Of a stretch of 33,619 bases of DNA, positions 1 through 6,493 are shown piece after piece. Numbering within the stretch: the stretch's first letter is position 1; every line of letters starts with the position of its first letter. This DNA is from a virus. Location of the stretch: positions 1 to 33,619 of the IMG/VR virus record IMGVR_UViG_3300028706_000024, one strand, 5' to 3'. The position numbers and the translations under genes are program-made. The notes below the pieces were generated by a model that searched no databases, had not been told where the DNA came from, and saw nothing but the letters and a program-made list of their open reading frames with translations.

Positions 1-2
1 AA

Positions 3-53
3 ATCCATGACACTTACGGAATTGAATTACATTACGATTCATCTATCCAATAG
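3..53 (+). CDS. Major capsid protein, 3' fragment (rest at right end)
   Basis: This is the last 16 codons plus the TAG stop of the major capsid gene, whose full copy is at 32692-33534. It reads through the contig joint. The only difference is ACT (Thr) at codon 12-14 here against TCT (Ser) in the right copy. It is a product of linearising a circle, not a second gene. Confidence 0.93.
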   Translation: MHDTYGIELHYDSSIQ

Positions 54-63
54 TATGATACTT

Positions 64-89
64 TGTGAGGGCGAGAAATCGCCCTTACA
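64..89 (+). terminator. Strong GAAA-tetraloop hairpin after capsid gene
   Basis: Eleven bases (64-74) pair with 79-89 around a GAAA loop at 75-78, with one G-U pair; the core is GGGCGA/TCGCCC. It starts 10 bases after the capsid stop and precedes the ribosome site of the next gene. No T-run follows, so it may be a partial terminator, a processing site or a 3' stabiliser of the abundant capsid message. The same hairpin is at 33545-33570 in the right copy. Confidence 0.7.
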
Positions 90-112
90 TCAAAATTAAA
101 TAGGAGAATAAA

Positions 113-352
113 ATGGTTAAATTAGTATTATCAAATCAAAAAATGATTACCTTAACTAGAGGTAACAAAACAATTAAAAGAACTGAAATAGATTACGAAA
201 CAAATAAAGTTATGTATGATTTTAGAGGTTTTAAAGTTACATCTAATGATGTACAAGAGAATATTAACGAGGTTGATAAGACCTATGAAAATGAAGCAAA
301 AGTAATACCTCTTAAAAAGAGAACAAAAAAAAGAAAGAAAAAAGATGAATAA
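113..352 (+). CDS. Small basic-tailed protein downstream of major capsid
   Basis: This is a 79-residue protein I do not recognise. It begins with a short beta-like stretch (MVKLVLSNQKMITLTRG) and ends in a strongly basic tail of Lys and Arg (residues about 68-77). A GGAG site at 103-106 fits the ATG at 113. It lies between the capsid gene and the first connector gene, where small decoration or head-accessory proteins are often found, so a virion role is possible. That is position-based inference only. The next gene starts inside its last codons. Confidence 0.7.
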   Translation: MVKLVLSNQKMITLTRGNKTIKRTEIDYETNKVMYDFRGFKVTSNDVQENINEVDKTYENEAKVIPLKKRTKKRKKKDE

Positions 353-467
353 AATAATTATAATGAAAGCTAAAAAGTGGTCTAAATGGGTTTGGATTAA
401 AGCTAAAAATAACCCAATGTATTCAATACCCTTAGTTTTAGTAATTGCTTATTTAATTTGGAAGTAA
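345..467 (+). CDS. 40-residue single-pass membrane peptide
   Basis: The start overlaps the end of the preceding gene and the stop lies 3 bases before the next ATG, so it fills the gap exactly. The N-terminal half is basic and tryptophan-rich (KKWSKWVWIKAK); the C-terminal third is a hydrophobic run (IPLVLVIAYLIW) that would make one short membrane segment. An internal ATG at 363 would give 34 residues. The function is unknown. Tiny membrane peptides recur in this genome (19382, 25108). Confidence 0.5.
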   Translation: MNKIIIMKAKKWSKWVWIKAKNNPMYSIPLVLVIAYLIWK

Positions 468-470
468 ATT

Positions 471-956
471 ATGGCTAATTATACAGGTGCTAACGTTATC
501 ACAACATCAGATATACAAAAGTATCAACCTGATGCGTTTGATTTTGGTATCTCTACAACAGCTACTGAAACAACTAATTTTTTAGCACAAACTACTAATG
601 ATATTTTAAGACAGTTAAGAGTAGAATGGTGGCCTGTATATAAAACAAATATATTTACTGATATTACAGTTCTTAACACAGCAGAAATGGTTAATACAAA
701 AGTTAACCTAGATCAGTTTGAACGTGCTGGTGTTTATCTATTTCTTGGAAGATTCTATTTACCAGCATTAACTAAATTTAGACCAGAAACAGAAAAAGAT
801 AGATTTGAAAGAATGGCTGAATATTATATGAGCCAATACAATATCGAATGGAGAATGATATTAGAAGATGGTGTAGAATATGATGTAGATTCTTCTGGAA
901 CTATTGTAGCAAACGAGAGAGAACCTTTACATGGATTTAGAAGATTGACTAGATAA
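471..956 (+). CDS. Head-tail connector (adaptor) protein, probable
   Basis: This is a 161-residue protein placed after the capsid genes and before the gp10-like and tail-terminator genes, which is the usual site of the first head-tail connector. The N-terminus is Thr-rich, the middle has a helical stretch with LRVEWWPVYK, and a second helical part (ETEKDRFERMAEYYMSQYNIEWRMI) resembles the helical bundle of gp6-type adaptors. The length is normal for that group. The stop overlaps the next start (TAATG at 954-958). The role is inferred from order more than sequence. Confidence 0.6.
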   Translation: MANYTGANVITTSDIQKYQPDAFDFGISTTATETTNFLAQTTNDILRQLRVEWWPVYKTNIFTDITVLNTAEMVNTKVNLDQFERAGVYLFLGRFYLPALTKFRPETEKDRFERMAEYYMSQYNIEWRMILEDGVEYDVDSSGTIVANEREPLHGFRRLTR

Positions 957-1438
957 TGGCTTTAGATTTAAAGATCAAAACTAACGCAAAATTTGTCGAA
1001 AAAAGATTTAAAAGAATAGAGAAAAAGTTTAAAGGCATAATCCAAAAAGGAATACTACAAGCTGGTTTTCAATTACTAGATATTATTAGAACTAAAACAC
1101 AAAAAGGAATAGATTTTAGAGATATACCTTTTGTTCCATATTCATCAGGATATTTAAAAAAATTACAAAGAGAGGGTAAATCAACAAAAGTAGATTTATT
1201 TTATAGTGGTAGAATGTTAGGTGCATTAACTCCATCTGGTAGAACGATTAGAAAAACAGGAACTAATAAAGTTAGTGTTAATTTTAGTAATGCACAGATG
1301 AGGCAAAGAGCAGTATTTAATCAGGTATTAGGAAAAAATAAGAGGGAATTTTTTGGATTTAATGATAGAACTGCTAATATAATAAGAAAACAATTTAACA
1401 GATTTGTTGCAAAAGAATTTAGGAAAGCAAGAATATGA
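956..1438 (+). CDS. HK97 gp10-like head-tail joining / tail completion protein
   Basis: This is a 160-residue, very basic protein. The N-terminus is a Lys/Arg-rich helix (residues 12-35) followed by a helix that begins QAGFQLLDIIRTKT. The C-terminal part has AVFNQVLGKNKREFFGFNDR, which corresponds to the conserved FHQFG...PxRxFxG segment of gp10 and Mu virion-morphogenesis proteins. Such proteins cap the connector or complete the tail before joining. It overlaps the next gene by four bases (ATGA), as expected for translational coupling. Confidence 0.7.
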   Translation: MALDLKIKTNAKFVEKRFKRIEKKFKGIIQKGILQAGFQLLDIIRTKTQKGIDFRDIPFVPYSSGYLKKLQREGKSTKVDLFYSGRMLGALTPSGRTIRKTGTNKVSVNFSNAQMRQRAVFNQVLGKNKREFFGFNDRTANIIRKQFNRFVAKEFRKARI

Positions 1439-1872
1439 GTGTAAGAGAAAACATAGCATCTAATTTATTAACTGTATTATCTAATATATCTAGCCCAGAT
1501 ATTATAAAAGCAACTAGACAACCTTTTTTATTAGACGAATTATCAGATAAACAATATCCAGCAGTAATAGTACAAACATCAGAAGAAAATAGAGATGACT
1601 CTGAATTAGGAAGTGGTGCTAAAACTAGGCATGGTACGATTGATTTTGTAGTGTTAGGATTTGTAAAAGGTGCAGAGGCCAATATAGATACTAAAAGAAA
1701 TGAATTAATTACAGCTATTGAAACTGCAATAGAAACTGATATTACTCGAAGTGGTAATGCACTTGATTCTGAAGTTATACAAGTAGAAACTGACGAGGGT
1801 TCTTTATTTCCTGTTGGTGGAATAAGAATGACTATTAGATGTATGTACGAATATCAAGCTGGAACACCATAG
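1435..1872 (+). CDS. Tail terminator protein (gpU-like)
   Basis: This is a 145-residue protein. The pattern is typical of tail terminators: an N-terminal helix (VRENIASNLLTVLSNI), a strand with YPAVIVQTSEE, a central strand TIDFVVLGFVKG, a long helix TKRNELITAIETAIE and a final strand pair ending in IRMTIRCMYEYQ. These proteins form a ring that stops tail-tube growth and docks to the connector. The gene sits just before the tail-tube gene, as usual. A long antisense ORF over it has no support. Confidence 0.72.
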   Translation: MSVRENIASNLLTVLSNISSPDIIKATRQPFLLDELSDKQYPAVIVQTSEENRDDSELGSGAKTRHGTIDFVVLGFVKGAEANIDTKRNELITAIETAIETDITRSGNALDSEVIQVETDEGSLFPVGGIRMTIRCMYEYQAGTP

Positions 1873-1880
1873 GAGAATAA

Positions 1881-2096
1881 ATGACTACTAAAATTATAAA
1901 TAGAATAGAAAAAAAAATAGATCAAATAGAAAAAATGCACGATAAAGAGTCTATGTTATGTGAAGAAGTAAAAGACTTATTAGCTGAATTAAAAGAAAAC
2001 CAAGAAGATGAAAGTAAAGAGTGGGAAGAAGATTTAGATGATGATAATTTTGACGAAGATGAAGAAGATATTGACGAAGAAGATGATAAACTGTAA
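1881..2096 (+). CDS. Small highly acidic protein
   Basis: This is a 71-residue protein. The first part is a mixed-charge helix (IINRIEKKIDQIEKM), and from about residue 38 it is almost entirely Glu and Asp. An AGGAG site just upstream (1871-1875) supports the start. No family is recognised. The charge would suit a DNA mimic or a chaperone for basic tail proteins; its place between the tail terminator and tail-tube genes favours a morphogenesis role. Both ideas are inference. Confidence 0.6.
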   Translation: MTTKIINRIEKKIDQIEKMHDKESMLCEEVKDLLAELKENQEDESKEWEEDLDDDNFDEDEEDIDEEDDKL

Positions 2097-2104
2097 AAGG
2101 ACTT

Positions 2105-2269
2105 ATGGCTAAAGATATTAAATTATATAAAGGTAATTCAGAGATAGTTATTAATGAATCTAATCTTGAACATTTTATAAGTTTAGGCTATAAGCAAGAA
2201 AAAGAAACTAAACAAACACAATCTAATAAGGATAAAAAATGGCAACACATCACGGAAAAGAAGGCGTAG
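2105..2269 (+). CDS. 54-residue protein overlapping tail-tube start
   Basis: AAGGA at 2097-2101 is well placed for the ATG at 2105, and the frame runs 31 bases into the tail-tube gene. The protein starts MAKDIKLYKGNSEIVI and has NLEHFISLGYKQ, a pattern seen in small phage proteins that end in a hydrophobic-GY/GW segment. The Lys-rich tail covers the overlap. The function is unknown, and its position implies expression with the tail genes. Confidence 0.55.
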   Translation: MAKDIKLYKGNSEIVINESNLEHFISLGYKQEKETKQTQSNKDKKWQHITEKKA

Positions 2270-2625
2270 TTACTGCTGGTGGAACTGGTGTTGGGGAACT
2301 AACATCATTCACACTTGAAACTACAGGAGATGTTGTAGAAGATACAGCTTTAACAGATGCTACTAAATCATTTGTTGCTGGTCGAACATCATTCTCTGGT
2401 ACTTTAGAAATGCACTTTGACGAAACTGATACACCTCAAACAACTTTAGTTGCTGGTGCTTCAATCTCATTTATTTTATTACCTGAGGGTAACGCAAGTG
2501 GCGATAGAAGTTTTTCAGGAACAGGACTTGTTACAGGAATGTCAGTTAATAACTCAATGGACGCAATTATTTCAAGAACTGTTACTTTTCAAGGCACAGG
2601 TGCACTTACAATAGGAACTGTATAA
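2239..2625 (+). CDS. Major tail (tube) protein
   Basis: This is a 128-residue beta-rich protein with the features of a small siphovirus tube subunit: it starts GKEGVVTAGGTGVGELTSFTLE, continues with GRTSFSGTLEMHFDE and IISRTVTFQGTGAL, and consists of alternating strands rich in Gly and Thr. Tube subunits stack in rings around the tape-measure protein. AAGGA at 2228-2232 supports the start. It is followed by the chaperone and tape-measure genes in the canonical order. The base composition is less A/T-extreme than in neighbouring genes, which suits high expression. Confidence 0.85.
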   Translation: MATHHGKEGVVTAGGTGVGELTSFTLETTGDVVEDTALTDATKSFVAGRTSFSGTLEMHFDETDTPQTTLVAGASISFILLPEGNASGDRSFSGTGLVTGMSVNNSMDAIISRTVTFQGTGALTIGTV

Positions 2626-2634
2626 TCTTAATTT

Positions 2635-2988
2635 ATGTCAGTTATTGATAGAGTTAAATCTCATTTTGAAACTCTTAAAACTATCACTATTGAAGTTGAG
2701 GAGTGGAAAGATGAGCATGGTAATCCGAGTGTATTTTATTCAGAGCCATTAACCCTTGAAGAAAAAAACATTATCTTTAAGAAGTCTAATAATTTTCAAG
2801 ATTTAACTATTCTTGTAGATTTGCTTATAATGAAGTTGCAAGTCAAAAACGATAAAGGCGAAATGATTAAAGCCTTTAGTCCAGAAGATAAATTTGCACT
2901 TAGAAAAAAAGCAGATACAAATGTTATTTCAACTATTGCTAATCAAATACTTTTAGATACTAGTCACGAGGAAGCCGAAAAAAAGTAA
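2635..2988 (+). CDS. Tail assembly chaperone, zero-frame product (gpG-like)
   Basis: This is a 117-residue product, mostly helical and charged, with no membrane segment. Its place between tube and tape-measure genes is that of lambda G. Near its end the codons GAA AAA AAG TAA contain the heptamer A AAA AAG, which allows a -1 shift into a 59-codon extension. The chaperone coats the tape-measure protein and recruits tube subunits and is not part of the finished virion (family knowledge). The start at 2635 has no strong ribosome site. Confidence 0.83.
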   Translation: MSVIDRVKSHFETLKTITIEVEEWKDEHGNPSVFYSEPLTLEEKNIIFKKSNNFQDLTILVDLLIMKLQVKNDKGEMIKAFSPEDKFALRKKADTNVISTIANQILLDTSHEEAEKK

Positions 2989-3164
2989 ATAGCGACCCTG
3001 AGATTAGGTCGCTTTTAGTCGTAGCAGATAGATTACACATTACAATCCAACAAGTTCTTGATATGCCTATTAGTCATTATAATCTTTGGTTAGCATACTT
3101 GAAAAAAGAACAAGAACAGTATAAAACAAGTCAATCACTAGCAGAAGCAAGGAAATTTAAGTAA
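2635..3164 (+). CDS. Tail assembly chaperone, -1 frameshift product (gpGT-like)
   Basis: The first 117 codons are read in frame from 2635 to 2985. Then, after a -1 slip, 59 more codons are read from 2985 to 3161, with TAA at 3162-3164, giving about 176 residues. The extension begins VNSDPEIRSLLVVADRLH and contains QQVLDMPISHYNLWLAYLKK, which resembles gpT-type extensions. The frame is open with no start codon needed, and its stop overlaps the tape-measure ATG (TAATG). In lambda the rarer long form bridges tube subunits to the tape measure. Confidence 0.82.
2979..3013 (+). promoter_or_regulatory. Programmed -1 ribosomal frameshift signal
   Basis: The slippery heptamer A AAA AAG lies at 2979-2985 in the correct phase of the chaperone gene. 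After a 5-base spacer (which includes the zero-frame stop), AGCGACC (2991-2997) pairs perfectly with GGTCGCT (3007-3013) around a 9-base loop. Heptamer, spacer and stem match the known layout of bacterial -1 sites. The efficiency cannot be read from sequence. Confidence 0.85.
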
Positions 3165-5131
3165 TGGCACAAAAACTCAATATAGACATAGTAGCAAAAG
3201 ATAAATCCAAACAGGCTTTAAATGGTGTTCAGAAATCTTTAGGAAGACTAAAAAATTCTGTATTTAATTTAAGAAATGCTTTTTTAGGTTTAGGTGCTGG
3301 TCTTGTTGTTAGAAATTTAGTTAATACAGGAAAACAATTAGAGAATTTAAGAGTTAGATTAAAGTTCTTATTAAAAGATACTAATGAAGGTGCAAAGGCA
3401 TTTGATAATATGACCAAGTTTGCATCTAAAGTTCCTTTTTCATTGGAACAAATACAATCAGGTGCTGGTATTCTTGCAACAGTAACAGATAATGCAGAAG
3501 ATTTACAAGAAATGTTAGAGATAACAGGAAATGTTGCAGCAGTAACAGGATTAGATTTTAGAACTGCTGGAGAACAAATACAAAGATCATTTAGTGCTGG
3601 TATAGGTGCAGCAGATTTATTTAGAGAAAAAGGTGTTAGAAATATGCTTGGCTTTAAAGCTGGTGCAACTGTAACTATTGAAGAAACAGTACAAGCATTT
3701 GAAAAGGTTTTTGGAAAAGATGGAAGATTTGGAAAAGCTACAGATGAATTAGCAAAAACTTTTGAGGGTACTATGTCTATGATTGGAGATAAAGTATTTA
3801 ATTTTAAAAAGGTAATATTAGAAGCTGGATTTTTTGAAGAACTTAAAAAACAATTTGGAAGTTTAGATAAATTTTTGGAAGATAACGCAAAAGAATTAGA
3901 TCAGATAGCAACAACAATAGGAAAAAATTTAGCAAAAGGAATGGTTGCTGTAGTTAAAATAGGTAAAGATTTAATTCCTACTTTAGAAAAAATTGGAATG
4001 ATTATGAGAAGTATAGCAGATGGTTTTATGGCTTTACCACCTTTTATACAACAAAGTGGAATTATAGGTGCATTTTTATTTGGTAAAAAAGGATTAGTAG
4101 CATTAGCAAGTGTTAGTTTATTTGTTGATAAAGTACAGGATTTAATTAAGGAATCTAAAGTTAGAATGGGTATTTTTGATATAGATAACCTTAAAGAAGT
4201 AACTTTAGCAGTTGATACAATTAGCAATCAAGTAAGTGAACTTGAATTACAAAAATCACTTTTAGGAGATATTGATACTCCTAACATAGATAAAAAGTTA
4301 AAAAGTTTAAGAACAGAATTAGAAATGTTGGAAGAAAGACGAAAGGTTTTACAACATAGTGCTAACATTAGAAAGTTTGAAGCATTTGAACATCAAAAAG
4401 AATTACATAAAGGTTTAAAAACTCACAAAGAAATTAATGCAGAATTAGAAAAAAGAATGGAAAATACGAGTAGAGAAAATGGTTTAATTAGAAATCAAAA
4501 CCAACATATAGAAACTCTAATGGATAAAATTCAAAACTTAAATGAAAAATCATTAAGTAAAGTTGAAAGTAAATTTAAAAATATTAAAGGAACAATATCA
4601 GAGGGAATTAACAATGGTATTACAACAATGTCTCAAGGTCTTGCAAGAGCATTTGTTTTTGGAGAAAAATTATCGGATACATTAAGAAATATGGCACAGA
4701 AATTTTTAGCAAATATAATAAGTGCATTAATTGAAGTTGTTGCAAGAAAAGGTGTTGAACTTGCAATAGAAAAAATGATTACTAATGAAAAGAAAAAACA
4801 AGCTATGTTAAGTGGTGTTAGTGGTGGTGGGAGTATATTTAGTGCTATTGGAAGTTTTTTTGGTGGTGGGAAAAAAGCATCAGGTGGTGCAGTATCAAAA
4901 GGACAACCATACATGGTAGGAGAACAAGGTGCTGAATTATTTGTACCTAACCAATCAGGTCAAATACAACAATCAGCTAGAGGTACAAGTGGTGGCGCAA
5001 CAACAGTTAATTTTAATATTAACACAGTAGATGCTAGAGGATTTAATGAACTATTAACTCAAAGCAGAGGAACTATAACTCAATTAATTAATCAAGCTGT
5101 TAATGAGAGAGGTGCAAAAAGTATAATATAA
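3164..5131 (+). CDS. Tape measure protein
   Basis: This is a 655-residue protein. It has a basic N-terminal helical part, a long helical middle with hydrophobic stretches near residues 290-325 (FIQQSGIIGAFLFG...LVALASVSLFV), coiled-coil segments at about 375-470, then a Gly-rich hinge (GVSGGGSIFSAIGSFFGGG). The C-terminal motif YMVGEQGAELFVP is typical of tape-measure ends. It sets tail length and is released on infection. It is short for the family, which predicts a tail near 100 nm. Antisense ORFs across it are shadows. Confidence 0.88.
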   Translation: MAQKLNIDIVAKDKSKQALNGVQKSLGRLKNSVFNLRNAFLGLGAGLVVRNLVNTGKQLENLRVRLKFLLKDTNEGAKAFDNMTKFASKVPFSLEQIQSGAGILATVTDNAEDLQEMLEITGNVAAVTGLDFRTAGEQIQRSFSAGIGAADLFREKGVRNMLGFKAGATVTIEETVQAFEKVFGKDGRFGKATDELAKTFEGTMSMIGDKVFNFKKVILEAGFFEELKKQFGSLDKFLEDNAKELDQIATTIGKNLAKGMVAVVKIGKDLIPTLEKIGMIMRSIADGFMALPPFIQQSGIIGAFLFGKKGLVALASVSLFVDKVQDLIKESKVRMGIFDIDNLKEVTLAVDTISNQVSELELQKSLLGDIDTPNIDKKLKSLRTELEMLEERRKVLQHSANIRKFEAFEHQKELHKGLKTHKEINAELEKRMENTSRENGLIRNQNQHIETLMDKIQNLNEKSLSKVESKFKNIKGTISEGINNGITTMSQGLARAFVFGEKLSDTLRNMAQKFLANIISALIEVVARKGVELAIEKMITNEKKKQAMLSGVSGGGSIFSAIGSFFGGGKKASGGAVSKGQPYMVGEQGAELFVPNQSGQIQQSARGTSGGATTVNFNINTVDARGFNELLTQSRGTITQLINQAVNERGAKSII

Positions 5132-5751
5132 TGTCAGGTGCATTTCCTATATCAACTGCTAAATTTGGAACTTTAGGAATAAAGTCAATTCAAAATACTA
5201 TTATATCTAAATCAGTATCAGGTAAAAGATTAGTTAGACAAATAGATAACCAAAGATTTGCTTTTACAGTTCAAATTATTACAGGAACAAGATCAAGCAC
5301 TTATGGAGAGTTGATGGCTTTTATAATGAAACAAAGAGGCCAGAAAGAAACCTTTACAATTATCCCACCAGAACTTGAAGATGCTAGAGGTAACGAGTCA
5401 GGTACAGTTTTAGTTAACGGAGTTCACGCAGTTGGAGATACAACCATTGCTATGGACGGACACCACAACGATAATCCACACGCATTCAAAGCTGGAGATT
5501 TTATAAAATTTGCTTCACATAATAAAGTTTATATGGTTGTAGCAGATGTTCAGGCTTCTAGTAATGCTTCAACAGTTACAATAGAGCCACCTTTACTTGT
5601 AGCACTAGCAAACGATTCAGTAGTTACATATGACAATGTTCCATTTACAGTATCTTTAACAACTGACATTCAAGAATTTGGAGTATCAGGTGCAGATAAT
5701 GAAGGCAAATTATATTACGAGTATCAATTTGATGTTGAAGAAGCATTGTAG
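5131..5751 (+). CDS. Minor tail protein at tail tip (gpM/Dit position)
   Basis: This is a 206-residue protein directly after the tape measure (the stop and start overlap at 5131). The N-terminal half carries KRLVRQIDNQRFAFTVQI and YGELMAFIMKQRGQKETFTIIPP, a pattern of marine-phage tail-tip proteins. The middle (about 90-150) seems to be an inserted beta domain with FKAGDFIKFASHNKVYMVV. The last part returns to the tail fold (PFTVSLTTDIQEFGV). It probably forms the ring joining tube and tip. The exact family was not tested. Confidence 0.68.
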   Translation: MSGAFPISTAKFGTLGIKSIQNTIISKSVSGKRLVRQIDNQRFAFTVQIITGTRSSTYGELMAFIMKQRGQKETFTIIPPELEDARGNESGTVLVNGVHAVGDTTIAMDGHHNDNPHAFKAGDFIKFASHNKVYMVVADVQASSNASTVTIEPPLLVALANDSVVTYDNVPFTVSLTTDIQEFGVSGADNEGKLYYEYQFDVEEAL

Positions 5752-5976
5752 ATGAAATATAAAGTTAAGTATTGGATAAGTGTTGATTTTTTAGCTGAAG
5801 AAATAATAGATGCTGATGATTTTAATTCTCAATCCTTTAATCAGGGTAAGTATAGCGAACCATCTAAAAATGCTCGTTATATGGTCAATGATACAGTAAA
5901 AATTAACAGAAGAACATTTGAGGAACATGACGAGAAGCCTGACAACAGCATTAAAGAACGAATTAGCAACAAATGA
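5752..5976 (+). CDS. Small protein between tail-tip genes
   Basis: This is a 74-residue protein starting at the base after the previous stop and overlapping the next gene by about 50 bases. It has an N-terminal beta-like segment (YKVKYWISVDFLAEEII) and a polar, charged rest. No family is recognised. Without it, 175 bases would lie empty inside an otherwise gapless tail operon, which argues that it is real. It could be a tail-tip accessory protein or an unrelated small gene. Confidence 0.55.
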   Translation: MKYKVKYWISVDFLAEEIIDADDFNSQSFNQGKYSEPSKNARYMVNDTVKINRRTFEEHDEKPDNSIKERISNK

Positions 5977-6493
5977 TATTAGACCATTCCATCTTATCAC
6001 ACTTGGCTTTGGTACTCCTGTCAATATTACTGATTGCTCATTTCCATTAATTTCTTCTATATCAGGTAGTTCAGTTACTTATGCAGTAAGTGATTTTATA
6101 TTAGGTTTTTCTAATTTTACTGAACAAGCAGATGTAACTAAATCAAGTTTAACAATATCTTTATCAGGTGCAGATCAATCATTTATATCAATTTGTTTAG
6201 CAGAGAATGTAGTTAATGATGCTGTAACTATTTATAGAGGTTTATTAGCTGATGATAATTCTATTATTGCTGATCCATTTCTTTTGTATGCTGGAAACAT
6301 AGAAAGTTTTAGTGTGAATGAATCTGAAACAGATAGTGCAGTTAATTTAAGTGTTGTATCTCATTGGGCAGATTTTGATAAAAAGAATGGTCGTAAAACA
6401 AACAACACATCACAACAAAGATTCTTTAGTGCAGATGTAGGAATGGATTTTAGTTCTGAAACAGTACAAGATATTAAATGGGGTAGAGCATAA
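5927..6493 (+). CDS. Tail-tip hub-associated protein, DUF2163-like
   Basis: The ATG at 5927 gives 188 residues beginning MTRSLTTALKNELATNDIRPFHL, which matches the usual start of DUF2163 proteins. A TTG at 5918 in frame would add three residues. Neither has an ideal ribosome site (AGGA lies 2 bases before the ATG). The C-terminal motif HWADFDKKNGRKTNN...QRFFSADVGMDF...DIKWG is shared by hub-side proteins just before the J-like protein. It is shorter than gene-transfer-agent homologues, with no added C-terminal domain. Confidence 0.68.
   Translation: MTRSLTTALKNELATNDIRPFHLITLGFGTPVNITDCSFPLISSISGSSVTYAVSDFILGFSNFTEQADVTKSSLTISLSGADQSFISICLAENVVNDAVTIYRGLLADDNSIIADPFLLYAGNIESFSVNESETDSAVNLSVVSHWADFDKKNGRKTNNTSQQRFFSADVGMDFSSETVQDIKWGRA

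Larger units (their letters stand above)
1..138. repeat. Left copy of terminal redundancy (circular contig end)
   Basis: Bases 1-138 match 33482-33619 over the full 138 positions with one substitution (A at 12, T at 33493). The repeat cuts through the end of the capsid gene and the start of the next gene, so the two ends are an assembly or permutation overlap rather than a gene-bounded repeat. The unique circle is 33,481 bp. Confidence 0.95.

Noticed and set aside
2989-3163. Separate small gene after the tail chaperone
   Set aside because: The open frame has no suitable start codon or ribosome site; it is explained by the -1 frameshift extension.
4633-4914. Antisense frame in the tape-measure gene
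   Set aside because: Tape-measure codon bias leaves open reverse frames; nothing supports translation.
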